Positions 11,636 to 23,613 of a stretch of DNA of 64,000 nt are shown here, one piece after another. Each line of letters begins with the position of its first letter. Positions within the stretch are counted from its first letter, which is position 1. Position numbers and translations under genes: made by a program. The DNA comes from Plectosphaerella cucumerina (lineage: Eukaryota > Ascomycota > Sordariomycetes > Glomerellales > Plectosphaerellaceae): NCBI GenBank assembly GCA_020746995.1, contig JAGPXD010000002.1:7564001-7628000 (forward strand). Direction: 5' to 3'. The notes under the pieces were generated by a model. It made no database searches. It was given only the letters and a program-made list of their open reading frames with translations, and was not told the DNA's origin.

Positions 11636-13098
11636 CGGGCGCGGTTACCTGGCTGTCTCCAGGTGGTCACGGTCGATTGTGATGAGAACTCGCCATGCAT
11701 GGAAGGAAAGACGTCGAATGGCTGCAGAAGTCAGACACGATAACCTGGAGGAGAGAAAATAGAGAGGGTTTGGTGGATGTGCTGGACCGAGGGAGTTGAG
11801 AGGGAACGCAAGTTGCGGGTCCGCGTGGTGTTGCGCGGTAGTGGGCTCTTCTTAATTGAAAGACAGGGGGGATACAGGCGGCGGGCCCGCAAAGGCGCAC
11901 GAAGTTCGTGATGCGGCGCGTCTGCAGCTTCCAAGTCGCGTCGCACCGCACCGGCCGCGTTGGGCCGGGGTACGTACCTGAGGCTGGCAGGTTGGCGGTC
12001 TAGGTCGGCACGGACCAGGTGGGGCGGGCTGCGCGAGGCGGCCGGGTGTTGGTGATGGATGTTGGAGAAGGGAATTGAGGGGTGGGAAAACCAGGCGGGC
12101 GGAGGGGATTAAATGGCTTCAAAACGGCAGTCCCGGCTTTATAAGTCCGTGAGGAGAAATCGCAGGCAGCAAAACATCTTTCCGTGCCACAATGTCGACC
12201 TCTTATCGCCGTAGCTTCGAAGAGGTGGTGATGCCGAATACAGCTAAAGGTAGCCGCCGCCTTAGCGTCTACGGTGGACATTGAGTTGTGAGATGTTGGA
12301 AGATGATAAAGAAGCTGGACTTCTGGTTGGCAGCGCCGGTGGCGAACTTGTTTTCAACATTCCAAAGTGTGACTCATTTCGTCCATTTGGGTCCCTATAG
12401 CTTCCAAAATTGCAGCCAGACAAGCCAGAACCTCCAAGAGCAGAGTGAGTGCAGCTTACAGAAGACCACCCATACCTACCTACACTGTCAAAACAGCCGT
12501 TGTCAGCCTGGAGTACAATGTGACAGAACTAGATCCACAGTGAGCCTAAACTGAAAAAGCCAACAGCCACATGACCAGTCACCGAAACGCCATACCAACG
12601 GTGTTGCCATCGATCAATGACCTCAGCTTCCCCCTTAAAGCGGCATGTCCATCACCGCGACCGCCAATGACGTGACGCCCGCAGGGGTCCCGGGCGCTAA
12701 CGCAGCAAGGGTGCCAGCAAACGCGCCATCTACACGTGCACGAGCCATCTGCGCTCTGGAAAAGTTGGACTGCAAATGGAACGACGCGGGTTGGCTTGAT
12801 GCATTCCCGCGTCTTTCAGTCCCACACACGCTCTGTTCTCTCCGGTCTCAACTAAGCATCCGTGCCTATCTGCATTCCAGCCGTTGATTGGATGGAGTCT
12901 GGGGACCTGGTCAAACGCGCTCTGTCTTTGGACAACCTACATCGAAAAAGTACATGCTCGGGATAGCCGTTACATCTAATTTGACACGCAACTTGAACCC
13001 AATGGACAATGTTGCACATTTTCTATAATACATGAGACAGGCATGTCGCCCGTTTACTCCCTCTTCTCTCCCGCCTGCCCGAGAGGCCGGCCGAAAGC
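11636..13098. other. Intergenic region upstream of the Ams2-like gene
   Basis: Contains the promoter and leader of the minus-strand Ams2-like gene on the left and the 3' flank of ehd3 on the right. Several short frames exist, but none shows domain features or codon bias. No RNA gene was recognised. Confidence 0.55.
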
Positions 13099-14720
13099 CT
13101 ACTCCGACGTCGATGAAGAGTCGAGCTGACGGTCGAGCTGAAGGAACTCGGAGTCATCAGCCCACTTGGCCTTGCGAGTCTCACTATCAACGACGACCTT
13201 GCGCTTGAAGATCTCCTCGACAACGTCGGCAACACCCTGCCTGTTGCCGCGGCTTTCGCAAATGTGCGCGATGGCCTCGCCCTTGGTAAACATCTGGTTG
13301 CGCACCGTCCTGTACACGTCCTGCTCCGTGGGCACGCCGAGGTCACCGTAGGGGTACTCCTTGAAGTCCCTGTTGCTGATCAGCTGCAGCGGCTCGACCG
13401 AGGGGTCCTCGGCGAAGAAGGGCTCAACGATCTCGCCGGGGTTGGTGATCTCCTCGAGCGTGGCGGGCTGCCAGACGGGGGCGCGGGGGTTCTCCTTGCT
13501 CATCAGCAGGGCCGAGACGCCCTCGACAAAGTCGGGGTGCTTCATGAAGTGCGTGGCGATCTGGTGCTCGCGACGGAACGTCTCGGCAATGGACCAGCCG
13601 CGGCCGATGCGCATCTGGCGAAGTGCCACGTTGACGGCCGTGGGGGAGCGCTTGTGCAGGGTGTCGATGGTCTTCTCGGCCCACTGCTGGGTGGCGCCCG
13701 TCTCGGCCTTGAGCGCAGCGATGATCTCGACAATGTTGTCCTTGCTGAAGCAGCGGTCGATGGCCTTGCGCAGCTTGCCGCCGAGCAGGAGGTGCTCGTC
13801 GTGGGGCAGGCCGGTGGAGCACTCCTCGAGGGTGGCCTGGATGATGGCGAGGCGCTGGTTCATGTTGTCATAGTCGTTGAAGCGCAGCTCGGCCAGGCGC
13901 GACTCGAGCGCTGGCAGGCTGGTCGAGTGCAGATAGTGGGTGGCGATGCCCGAGTAGAAGGCGTTGACGCCCTTAAGACGCTCACTCGTGAGAGCCAGGT
14001 AGGTGCCGATGTAGCCATTCATCCTGGGCAGGAAAAAGGAGGCGCCAACGTCGGGGAAGAAGCCGATGGTGGTCTCGGGCATGGCGAAGACTGTCCGCTC
14101 GGTGGCGATGCGGAAGGGGGCGTGGACGCTGAGACCGACGCCGCCGCCCATTGTAATGCCGTCCATGAGGGCGACGTAGGGCTTCTCGTAAGTGGCAATG
14201 TAGTGGTTCAGCTTGTACTCCAGGGCAAAGTAATCGGAGCTCTCCTTCCAGCCGTCCGGGCTCTCCTTGTTGTTCTTTGCCAGTGCCGTGACATCGCCGC
14301 CGGCGCAGAAGGCCTTGTCACCGGCACCCTTGATCAGGATGACGTTGGCCATGTCCGACTTTTCCCACTGGCGCATCCGTGGCAGAATCTTGCGGATCAT
14401 GGAGGCGTTGAGCGAGTTGAGCTTCTTTGGGCGGTTGAGCTCGATGGATCGGAGGCCGTACAGGCTCTTGAAGACGACATCGTCGGGCTCGCCCTGGGGG
14501 CGCTTGCTCTCGCGCGTCGGTGCATCGGTGGACATCTGCGGGCGCGATCGGTCAGCACTTTCTCTTCGAGCCTCCTCCTCGCGGGCCATTGGCGTACCTG
14601 GGCGGCGCCGGCACCGGTGATCTTCGCTCGCAGAGGCATCGTCAGACTTCTGGTGCAGACTCGGCAAGGGGCAGCGATGGATGCCGACCCGGCTCTGAAG
14701 GCAATTGTCCTGGAAAACAT
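13099..14720 (-). CDS. ehd3: 3-hydroxyisobutyryl-CoA hydrolase, mitochondrial (Ehd3/mS47)
   Basis: Crotonase-fold thioesterase that hydrolyses 3-hydroxyisobutyryl-CoA in valine breakdown; its fungal homologue is also found as mitoribosomal small-subunit protein mS47. The product is 519 residues. Exon 1 (14598-14720) encodes a 41-residue Arg/Ser/Ala-rich mitochondrial presequence. The intron (14537-14597 on the genomic strand, acceptor at 14536) has GTACGC, GCTGAC and CCGCAG, and exon 2 opens with MSTDAP. Diagnostic blocks are the oxyanion-hole segment AFCAGGDVTAL, the glycine turn DGITMGGGVGLSVHAPFR, and the acid-residue segment MPETTIGFFPDVGASFFLPR. The C-terminal part after about 440 is the long hydrolase tail. 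An apparent start at 14736 in the exon 2 frame lies upstream of the spliced start and lacks targeting character. Confidence 0.94.
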
Positions 14721-15612
14721 TGGAGGGAGTGTGCACGCAATGCGCTCGTCGGAGACTAGTAGCGCATCGGGCGATCAGATGTCGGGAGGGGGTGGTCGGG
14801 GTATACGGGCGAGGACGTCGGCAGTGGTTTTCCAGCGCTCCTCACAAATTTGATGGAGGCCGAGGATACCCACGTCGCTTTGGAGCTGCCCGCTGCACTG
14901 TGCTGCCGCTGGCGGTCCGGCCGGTTGGAGGGCACGGGCCACCGAGGTTGACATCGGTTCATCGGTCAATGTCAGAGCCAATAAGTCAAGAGCCGAGTAC
15001 CGATGATGAGGGGGAGCCGTCTGTTAGTTTTATAATATTCTCTTGTGTTCAAAACTCATGTTGAGGGTTTTGATAGATGTGGCAGCTCGTCTGGATCGGA
15101 AGAAGTTTGTCAAATTTGATTCCGTAGAATCGTAATTTTGTCTCGATTTGGACTTGAATATTTCTGGTCTTCACGAACGTGGCCTTGATGTGTCAACTCG
15201 CAGAAACCTGGATTAAACCAGTGACAAAGAAGCTTTGAGGACCTATCATACTCGTCACCGTCATTTTTGGGCGTTGAATCGAGGCTTCAAGTTGGGTCTG
15301 GTCTGGTCTGCCACAACATGAATTGATGCCGCCCGCCGACTTACAGCCGGTGGTCTGGATTTTCCGGCCCGACGTGCGCCCCCAAACCTGGCCAATCAGC
15401 ACCCTCAGTGGCCCAGCTCCAGCACTTTTCGCAGCCTTCCCGTGCTGCCTTCAATCCTCCAGTATCCACGCGACAGCCTGCGACATCACCACCCAACTCG
15501 TCGCGCCTCTCCTCCCCCCAATCTCCTCCGACCCGAGCAGCGATACAGTCATACCCGCACGTCACATCACCACCCAGCGCTCCGTCCCTTTCGGCGCGCT
15601 CCCTCCTCCACA
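14721..15612. promoter_or_regulatory. Divergent promoter region between ehd3 and smd2
   Basis: 892 bases separate the divergent starts. The middle (about 15040-15190) is unusually A/T-rich for this window. The stretch just before smd2 (15430-15612) is C-rich and ATG-poor on the plus strand, as expected for a leader. No TATA box was assigned with confidence. Confidence 0.5.
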
Positions 15613-16034
15613 ATGGCCGACGCCAAGATGCAAGAGCTCCTCACCAGGGAACGCAAGGACCTCACCGAGTACGAAATCGCCCAGCTCGAGGAGTACGAGT
15701 TCAGCTCCGGACCTCTGTCCATCCTCCAGACCGCCGTGCGCTCGCACACCCAGGTCCTCATCTCCATCCGCAACAACCGCAAGCTGCTCGCCCGCGTCAA
15801 GGCATTTGACCGCCACTGCAACATGGTCCTCGAGAACGTCAAGGAGATGTGGACGGAGACACCGAGGAATGCCGATGGAAAGAAGGGGCGACCCGTCAAC
15901 AAGGACAGGTTCATCAGCAAGATGTGCGTCTGGCCCACGGCCCTCCAGCCCCACGACTTCGAGGAGAAATGCTGACTTTGACCATCCACAGGTTCCTGCG
16001 GGGTGACAGCGTCATTCTGGTGCTCCTGAGCTGA
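15613..16034 (+). CDS. smd2: Small nuclear ribonucleoprotein SmD2
   Basis: Core spliceosomal Sm protein D2, part of the heptameric Sm ring on U1, U2, U4 and U5 snRNAs. The product is 117 residues, close to the usual 115-118. The Sm1 motif is in PLSILQTAVRSHTQVLISIRNNRKLLARVKAFDRHCNMVLENV and Sm2 in RFISKMFLRGDSVILVLLS. One intron (15924-15991; GTGCGT donor, CCACAG acceptor) splits the Met of ISKM. Without splicing the Sm2 motif is lost, so the intron is certain. The start at 15613 has an A at -3 (CACAATGG). The protein ends a few residues earlier than animal SmD2, as in other fungi. Confidence 0.97.
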
Positions 16035-16493
16035 TTTACGCGCGCACGATTATCGAATTCGAAGAGAGGGACGGCGAGGCATGAGACGCCGACGACCTGC
16101 CGAAGACCCCGCACCCAGCGAGGGAGCCTCCCGTACGAGGCAGCAGCGGACGGCACCCCGCGACCGGCCACGCCTGGCCGACTGGGACTGGGCGGTGCCC
16201 ATGCGTTGGATCCGTCGGAGAGGCCGCGCCGAGAAAAAGGCGCACGACGTCAGGGCGGGCATATGTCACATGAACCACTTGAAAAAGGCCGAAAAGAGGC
16301 ACCTGGGATTTCGGGGGTGGGTTTACAGGCGTTTAGAGAGAGAGAGAGACAGTCTCACAGTCTTGATATCCAGTCACCAATGCATGGGTCTGCACATTTG
16401 ACATCTGGCGGGTTCCAACACGACTGGCGTGACTATGAGGCAAATCGGTGGTATTTTACAAAGCAATGACATCTAGAAACGCTATAACCACAC
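16035..16493. other. Convergent intergenic region (smd2 / dak)
   Basis: 3' flanks of two convergent genes. A short GA dinucleotide run (about 16335-16351) is the only simple repeat. No gene was seen. Confidence 0.6.
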
Positions 16494-18328
16494 CTACAGG
16501 GCCTCCCATCCCTCCTCGGCGCCGGCCAGGCCGCCGAAGAAGCAGCTCAGGCCCCACGCGCCCGGGTCCGGGACCTGCTCGAAGCCGGAACCGCCCACGT
16601 AGACAGTACGGCCCAGAGACGCCTGCATGCCCTTTGTGCTCTCTGCGCCCTTGCGCGCCGCCTCCGCCGCCTTGGCCAGGTCGCCTGATGAGCTCAGGGT
16701 CTCGACAAACGGCACCAGGGCGTCGACGAGAGTTCTGTCGCCGGGGCGGGCAGGGGTGTAGCGCGCCATCGAGTCGCTGCTCTCCTTGAGCGCGGCGGCC
16801 CATGTTGCGGCGTCGGCGGAAGAGGTGCGCGCTGACTGGGTGCGGAGGGCACCGACCAGGGCGTTGAGGAAGATGGCGTAGAGGGCACCAGATGTGCCGT
16901 CCATTGAGGACTCGACGACGGGCACGATGGAGGCTACGTCGACGACGGCGTCGCCGGAGAGGGGGTTGGAAGCGATGTGGGCGAGAACAGCTGGAGAGGG
17001 GAAGTTAGCGGGGGGGGGTTGAAAAGCACAGTAGGAGCTGACATACCTTCGGCGCCACGCTGCAGACCGATGCCGCAGTCGCCGTCTCCGACGATAGTGT
17101 CGTACTTTGTAATCTCAGGCTCGGCAGCAATGACACGGTCGAGCGCCGTCTTGAGAGCGGAGGTCGCGGCAGCGGCATCATACTTGAGACCGCTGGGCTT
17201 GGCCGCCTGGTCCTGCGCGGCATCATCCTCCCGGGTGGCCTGGTTCTTGGCCTCCCAGGTCTCCTTCGCGATCGGGGCAGCCCAGCCCGTCGCCTCGGCA
17301 GGGGCGTCGAGCAGGTCGATCATGCTAGGGCCGCCAATGTCCGTGTTGACGACGTTGAGAAGGCTGATGCTGAAACCAAGACCGTTGAGGCTCGTCATGT
17401 AAGTGCCGCTCAGGATGCGTACGGGGCGGATGTTGTAGCCCTTCTCGAGCTGCCCAACAACCTCAGCGGTGATACCGCCCAGCTCAAGCGGGCTGACGCC
17501 GCCGAGGTTGTTGATGAGCAGGGCGACCTCGTTCGAGTTGACGTTGACGAATGCGCGGTCCTTGTCAGTCTGGTCGAGCAGCTGCTTCAGCATGCTGGTG
17601 ACCAGCTCCGGCAGCTCGACTCCCTTGAGCCTGCCGGAGCCGGGCTCGTTGTGGATGCCCATGCCGAGCTCGACCTCGCCGAGATCCAGAGAGCCCTCGG
17701 TGGAAACGCCGCGGCCGGGGACGTGGACGTGCTCGAGGCTTGCGCCGACACTGACGAGGTTCTCGGAAGCCAGGCGGACGACCTTGACGACTTCGGCCAA
17801 CGGCCTGCCCTGCTCGGCCAGAGCACCAGCGATCTTGTGAACGAGCACGGTTCCAGCGATGCCGCGACGACCGACCTTGCCGGCCTTTGCCCTGCCAACG
17901 CCGACATCGTCGCCAACGACAAGCATCTCGACCTCAAGGCCAGCGGCGCGAGCCTTTTCGACGGCGACTCCAAAGTTGAGGACATCGCCGGTGTAGTTCA
18001 TGACGGTAACGAGAACACCCGCTCCGGTGTCGACGCGGCCTGCGATGGCGGTCCGGACCTGCTCGGCCGAGGGCGAGGCAAAGATTGTACCCGCGACGCC
18101 GGCTGTCAGCAGGCCGCGGCCGACCATGGAGGCGAAGGAGGGCTCGTGGCCGGAGCCGCCTCCGGAGATGATGGAGACGCGGGGCTTGGAGGAGGCATCG
18201 GGAGAGGGGCGGCGGTAGATGATCTTGTTGGGGCCGTCGAGGGCGAGCGAGGGGTTTGTGAGGGTGACGCTGTGCAGAGCCGACGACACCAGCTTGGCCG
18301 GGTCGTTGATGAAGTGTTTGGCGGACAT
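16494..18328 (-). CDS. dak1: Dihydroxyacetone kinase (DhaK-DhaL fusion)
   Basis: Cytosolic ATP-dependent kinase converting dihydroxyacetone to its phosphate, linking glycerol catabolism to glycolysis and detoxifying dihydroxyacetone. The product is 592 residues, the normal size for the single-chain eukaryotic enzyme. The DhaK domain (1-340) has the glycine-rich SGGGSGHEPS near 55 and GMGIHNEPGSGR, whose His is the residue that covalently binds substrate in characterised homologues. The DhaL domain (about 395-592) has DTIVGDGDCGIGLQRGAE, supplying the Asp residues that hold Mg-ATP, and the helix bundle around SMDGTSGALYAIFLNAL. One 56-nt intron lies at 16991-17046 (GTATGT donor, GCTAAC, CTCCAG). 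Reading through it ends the protein just after the DhaL metal site. Confidence 0.96.
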
Positions 18329-19194
18329 TGCGTGGAGGGAGGAGATGTGACGGATAAGAGGATTGAATCAATGGAGCTCGCGAGAGGAATGTAAATGTGG
18401 GAGACGACCTGGTCTTATTGCTGTGTGGTCCTGGTCCCCGAGTGTGACCCCTCCTCGGGGAAGGGACCGCGAAGATTCCATTCGGTACTTACTGTAAGTC
18501 GGTTTGCTGAACCCGAGGATGACGTCCCACTCGCGCTGCCGCCGGTGTTGCTGTCGCGAGCGAGCTTTAGATGGTGGTGTGGTCTTAGAAAAGACTGGTG
18601 TTGCCGCTGTTTGGCAAGGATGGGAAGAATCGTGGAGGGGCGAAGCAGATGTCAGTGATGTTGAGGGGTCGTCATTAAGAGCAGCAAGCAGAAAATAGCC
18701 GCCATCAAATGTGCGGGGTGCAGGATGACGACCCAATTTGGTAATTGGAAGCACCGCTGGGAGAGACCCCCTTTTTTCTGGCCCTCCAAGACTGGAAAGC
18801 CTAACCTCACGAAAGCATTTTGACCAGAACGGGCTTCAAATGGGTAGTCAAAAGTTGATTTAGGACGACGAAGCTGACGGCTCGACCTGCCGATATTTCT
18901 TTGAAATGACAAACCCTGGTGGGCTTAGCTATCTCCAGGTAAGTGGTGTACGAACCTGGTTGTAATGTGGAGGAACAACCTCTAGACCCTCTGTCTTCCG
19001 CCGCTACCCTCCAGATTTCGCTTCCTCTAAACAATAAAAATAAAGCGCCAGTCGAGTGTGGCTCGTGTCGGCGACAGCGTTAAATACCCGTCCGCCTGCC
19101 TGGCCTGCCGCTGGAAACCGGAACGCCGCGCAATGCCCTTGTATGCCTTTTCATGACACAAGTGACCCTGAGACCCCTAAACGGTTCACCCAAC
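18329..19194. promoter_or_regulatory. dak upstream region and GH76 3' flank
   Basis: Promoter of the minus-strand dak gene on the left, and the 3' flank of the GH76 gene on the right. A C-rich motif CCCCTCCTCGGGG lies near 18448. No coding frame was supported. Confidence 0.5.
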
Positions 19195-20632
19195 CTAGTC
19201 GTAGTTCATCCAGGCGACGCCTCCCAACAGGCCGGCGCAAATCAGAGTAGCGAGGACACCCGCGCCCGCCCGGTCTCCTGTCGTGATCGGGGCCTGCTCC
19301 CACGAGTGTGATTCCGTACCGGCGTTGGAGTCGCCACCCGACGTGCCGCCCGTTGCGTTGGTAACCGGTATCTGCGTGCCATCTGCCAGCATGTACATGA
19401 CGGCTGAGAGGGCGTTCATCTGCTCGCCAACGCCCCAGAATCCGTCAAAGGTGCCGGACGTCCACTCCAGCCCGCATGCCGTGTTGGCGATTCCGCGCCA
19501 ACCTCCGTCGGCCGGTTGGCCTGTGCAGGACCGTGCTGCTGCCCGTGCGCTCGGTGCGATGATCTCGAGAGCGCGGTCGCGAAGGCTCGGCACCACCGCA
19601 GATGTTGCGTGGATCCAGCGGATGAGATATCCCTTGAACGTCCGCTGGTCAATGTTGCATCCCCTGTGAGGCTCGCAGATCTTCTCGACGATGACATCGT
19701 CCACCAGGTATTCCGTCGCCGCCGCCTCGAGCAGCCCGCCGGTGCGGGTCAGCCACTTCTGATCGTTGGTGTGGTTGGCCATGAAGGCGGCGCCGACGAG
19801 GAAGATGCCAGCATTGTACGACCAGCGGTTCCTGTCCGTGGGGACGCACGGCACGCCTTCGGGCTTCTTGTGCGCGCCGTCATACACGGCGTATTCGTCG
19901 GTGATGAGGCCGATCTCGGTTTCCCAGTCCCAGATCTTCTCAGCCCACTCGGCATATGTCTCGTTGCCGGTGTAGCGTGCCAGGCGCGCGGCGATGTTGA
20001 AGAAGCAGCCGTTGGAGATCGAGTTTTTGTAGTCGAAGCCTTTGTTGAACTCGAAAATCTGCCACCGCAGGCCGCCGTTACAGATGGACTCCTCCCACCG
20101 ACCGACCCACTGGTTGAAGCATGCCTGAGCGAGGGCCAACCACTGCGGCTGGTCCTCCGGGGGGTCGGGGAACTTGTTCTCGGCGGCGCTCATGGCCGTC
20201 ATGGCCCAGAAGCCTTGGTCATCGTTTCCCAGCGTCAGGGTCTGGTTTTCCGGCATGAAGTCCCGCGTCGGGCTGGCCTGGTGAACCATGGCTTGCATGG
20301 TCGTGTTGATGTACGTCTCGTCTCCCGTCATCCACCAGTAATCCACCAAGGCTCCGAACATGGCGCCCGTCGTCCACCCTGCGCAGCGCGTTAGCACTGC
20401 CACACTCACATGCCGAAAGAGACCGGGCTGGTGACATGAACCTACAATGATACGGATCTGGCAGGTTGCCCGGCACGTCGCCTGTGAGGTTGCCGGTGTA
20501 TCGGCTGATCATGCCGTATGCCATCGTGGAGGCAACATCCTTGATGTTCTGTCGGTCGTCGAGATCGAGGTCTATCGCCGATGTTGAGCCTACAAGCAGG
20601 CCAGCCGCCCCGAGTAATTGGTGTAGTCTCAT
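19195..20632 (-). CDS. dfg5: GPI-anchored GH76 endo-mannanase/transglycosidase, Dfg5/Dcw1-like
   Basis: Wall enzyme of family GH76. Dfg5/Dcw1 proteins cross-link GPI-anchored mannoproteins into the cell wall by acting on the anchor glycan. The product is 456 residues. The signal peptide is about 1-19 (MRLHQLLGAAGLLVGSTSA). The catalytic-type Asp pair is D115-D116 in LGNDDQGFWAM, and the conserved aromatic segments HWWTTGAMFGALVDYW, GGLRWQIFEFNKGFDYKN and NRWSYNAGIFLVGAAFM follow. The C-terminus has a Ser/Gly/Thr-rich linker and a hydrophobic tail (AGAGVLATLICAGLLGGVAW), fitting a GPI signal. Several N-glycosylation sequons are present. The intron, 20379-20445 (GTAGGT donor, GCTAAC, GCGCAG), rejoins the two halves of the WW motif. 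Confidence 0.93.
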
Positions 20633-22860
20633 GTTTGGCGCAAATGATGTTGTCTGCTTTATCTCAAGACAGAAAGAGAGGCGCCAGGCCACGGAAGGTC
20701 GAATTGGTGGATGCCGTCTGCGGGGCGACTTCCTCAGACAGCGATGGTTGATATTTCGATCAAAGACGGCAGATTGGCAGCGACCGGACGAAGCGGCGAT
20801 TTAGTCGAAGTGAGCGTATAGTGATGATGTCCAGCTTCAAAACGAGTGTCGAATTGTGAGAAGAGCAGCAGTTTGGGAGAAAGCGAGAGAAGGAGGAAGG
20901 AGCACTGAGGTGGTGACGACCCACCACGCAGGGGGGGAAACGCGGGAAGCGGATGGAGATATACCCTGCACCTGCTGCAGTACTCCTGACAAGACACAGT
21001 TGACAGGGCAGGTGCGGGCTGGCCGTGGAGTGGTCCAAGTGCTTGGGAATCTCAATCACGGGCGGCAGCCTGAGGGACTTGAGAGAGAGCAACGAGGCGC
21101 AGGCCGCCCAGCGACTGGGGTGGCAAGGGGAGGGCCCGGACGGATGTGCAGTGGCAGGCGTGGTTTGGGACGGACCAGTGCAACTGTGCGAACGCCAAGA
21201 GGAAAAGGGGAGGAAACGAACGAATGACAAGGCTCAACCGGGGGATGAGATGGACTCTCTCCTCGGATCGCTGCTCGGCACCACAACAATGCCGACGACT
21301 CAGGGGAATGGTGAATGGGCCATGTTTGGCGGAGGGAGGCACTGCCGAGATGGCTCAAGAACGGCGACGAAACAGCACCGGCAACGAGGGAGAATGGTCG
21401 ATCGGCGTGCTGGAGCTGTCATCGGCGGGTTCCTGGCTTTCCTGGGCAGACGAACGCCATGGAACCGTCACAACTTGACCGCAGCCGCCGCACTACTAGT
21501 TAGTGCCCGGCGCCGGGGACGACGGAAGACACGGAGTCCGGACGACAGATGGAGGGAGGCAGAAGACGGGTGTCACAGTGACATGCTGCCTCGCCTCTGG
21601 AACCCCGTTACCCACTGTCCACTGGCAGTGCCGTTGTTGTTGGTTGGTATGGACGCTGGCGCTGGTGCATCCCGAGCGAATGCTGATGAGGCTGTGCTGG
21701 GCAGCCGAAATGGCCAGAGATGAAACTATACGAGTTGTAGCCAAGCCAAGGCCGGGCGGGCGAGGCGAGCCCAGCAAGCCCAGGTCGTCTCATGTCCCGG
21801 CCTCCACAGCCAAGGCTCAGCGCCAAGCTTCACCTGAACTATGCAGTCGAGTAAGCCAACTTGGCAGACGTGTGCACTCATCGCACTCGTCGGCCTGCGG
21901 GTCCTCGCTGGGCCTTGGCTCTCGAGATGAACAACCTGGGCAACGCGCGGCCTGTCCTTGTCTTGTACTGTACCCAAGGACAAGCACCAAACACGGCTGC
22001 GCGCTCCCTCTGCCATCATGACGCATGTGCCCAGGCGCGAACTCTTGATGTCCATGGAAAGCCCGGAATCTGTTTAAGGCCTGTGCTGGGCGCTGTCGTC
22101 GACATTACCTCTGCCGCCAGGTGTCCCCCGGTGCGAGTCGACAGTGGGCACGAGGACCCTTGCGGGGGAGGGGAGGGGAGGGTAGCACCGATTGACTGTT
22201 CAGATAACCTACCTGTACCTGCTTGATGCGCGCGCATGGATGGCATTCCGAGGTGCCCAATCCTGGGCCTGGTAGAATCGTCAGACGGCCTGACGAGCCC
22301 GTGGCAGCGCTGGGCCAGGGACATATATCACTCAGTCACCAGGTGTCGACCCCAAGGAGACATGGAGTTGCGAGAGAGTTCAAGTTAAGGTTGACGTGAG
22401 GGTGGGTGTGTCAGCGAGGGCCGACTGGACTTGTCAAAAACTCCGGTCGGTCGCGTCGGGAATCGGAATGCGTGCATTTGATCAATCGCAGGCAGCGATG
22501 GGACGCCACAGACTCCGATTCTCCGGGTGCTCGGGTGACCCGCTCGGGTCTAGCGGCTCTGCCCCTGTCTGATGCCCTGAACAGAAGCTGGACAGGACCT
22601 GGGGACATCGCACGAGAGAGTAGCACTCGTGAAGTAGCTGTGTTGCTTTACACGTTCTGCATGTATTCAAGTTGATTTCGAAGGCTACCCGACGTATCGA
22701 CTACAGTCATCTATTTATCCTAGCACTAAGCACTTCCAAAGCAAAGAGATGAATGATGCGTAGTAGTGGGACGTAAACCAAGTCCACGGGTTGGACCGAA
22801 CAACGTTGCATTGCACTACCAAGTCTGTTGTCAAACTCGTGAATGCAAATACTTTGGGGA
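20633..22860. other. Upstream region of the GH76 gene, no gene recognised
   Basis: About 2.2 kb with only short, overlapping, unbiased frames on both strands. The first 200 bases upstream of the GH76 start are expected to hold its promoter. No repeat family or RNA gene was recognised before the tRNA-like element that follows. Confidence 0.5.
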
Positions 22861-23040
22861 CTAAAAAAGGCAAAAGACCCCCTCCGGGCATCCTGCTATG
22901 CAGGAATCCGAAGGGGTAGAAAACCGCCCAGCCGTGGAGGGCGGTTTTACTCGCCGCGGGATTTGAACCCGCGCTGGCTACTACGCCAGTGGCCCAGCGG
23001 CTGTCGACTTAACCGCTGGGCCACCGGCTGGCCTGATGGG
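22861..23040 (-). ncRNA. tRNA-like, hairpin-rich element with pol III A and B boxes
   Basis: On the minus strand an A-box-like sequence (TGGCCCAGCGG, genomic 23013-23023) is followed 42 bases later by a B box (GGTTCAAATCCC, genomic 22958-22969) inside a perfect T-arm-like hairpin (22955-22973). The spacing fits a class II tRNA, but the acceptor strands do not pair and the anticodon arm is replaced by an inverted copy of the D-arm: a 12-bp perfect stem, 22989-23000 with 23013-23024. Downstream on the minus strand come a 9-bp hairpin (22920-22928 with 22940-22948), a longer nested hairpin (22878-22915), and then T4 and T6 runs (22863-22868) that could end pol III transcription. It may be a decayed tRNA, the head of a tRNA-derived SINE, or a pol III RNA gene. 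It is not a functional tRNA as read. Confidence 0.45.
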
Positions 23041-23613
23041 AAGGACTGGAAACCAAGGGGTCATAAGGGATGTGGTGGGTGACGAGGGGTGCGACAGGTG
23101 CGGAAGGTACGTGAGAGTTGTGTATAGACGGCCAGGTTCATCCGATGACAATACGACGAAGTTGCTTCTTCAACAGCGAGGACTCGAGTGCATGGCAAAA
23201 GAGAAGATGATTAAAGAACTGGCAAAGTACACTGTCGTACTCCCAGTTATCTACTGACGACATGCCTCCATTCGGAGCTCGTGCTGCCTCTTGTCCCTTG
23301 AAGCAAACGGTGTTGAGCCTGCCGAGACACAGACCCAAGGCTGAGGGATGCCAGCTGACTAAGCTCGATTTTGGTGTGGATCGCGACTTCTTCCCGGCGC
23401 GACTGGGCCACGTAGGAAGGTGCGACCCTTGTTCATCAATTCAATCCAACGCAAATCCCATTGAAGCAGCACCGCTGCAACCCTCGAACTCGTCAGCCTC
23501 CATCGCCAACCTCCGACACAAAAACCGAAACCCATGATAGCTCTGTCGAACGTCGAAGCAGGCCGGGCCTACTAAGGCCAGACAAGCCCATTCCATCGCC
23601 TGTTCTCCCTCCC
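23041..23613. promoter_or_regulatory. Promoter and leader of the Shg1-domain gene
   Basis: No independent gene was seen. The last 150 bases are C/A-rich on the plus strand and probably form the leader of the next gene. An in-frame upstream Met exists at 23461, but the sequence between it and 23614 has no conserved character. Confidence 0.5.

Noticed and set aside
13264..14853. 529-codon plus-strand open frame opposite ehd3
   Set aside because: It is the antisense shadow of a high-GC3 gene. Its translation is Gly/Val/Ala-rich without domains, while the minus strand encodes a clear crotonase.
22950..23030. Functional tRNA (Ser/Leu-type) gene
   Set aside because: The A and B boxes and T-arm are present, but the acceptor strands do not pair, the D-stem has a mismatch and no normal anticodon loop with T33 can be drawn. 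Kept only as a tRNA-like element.
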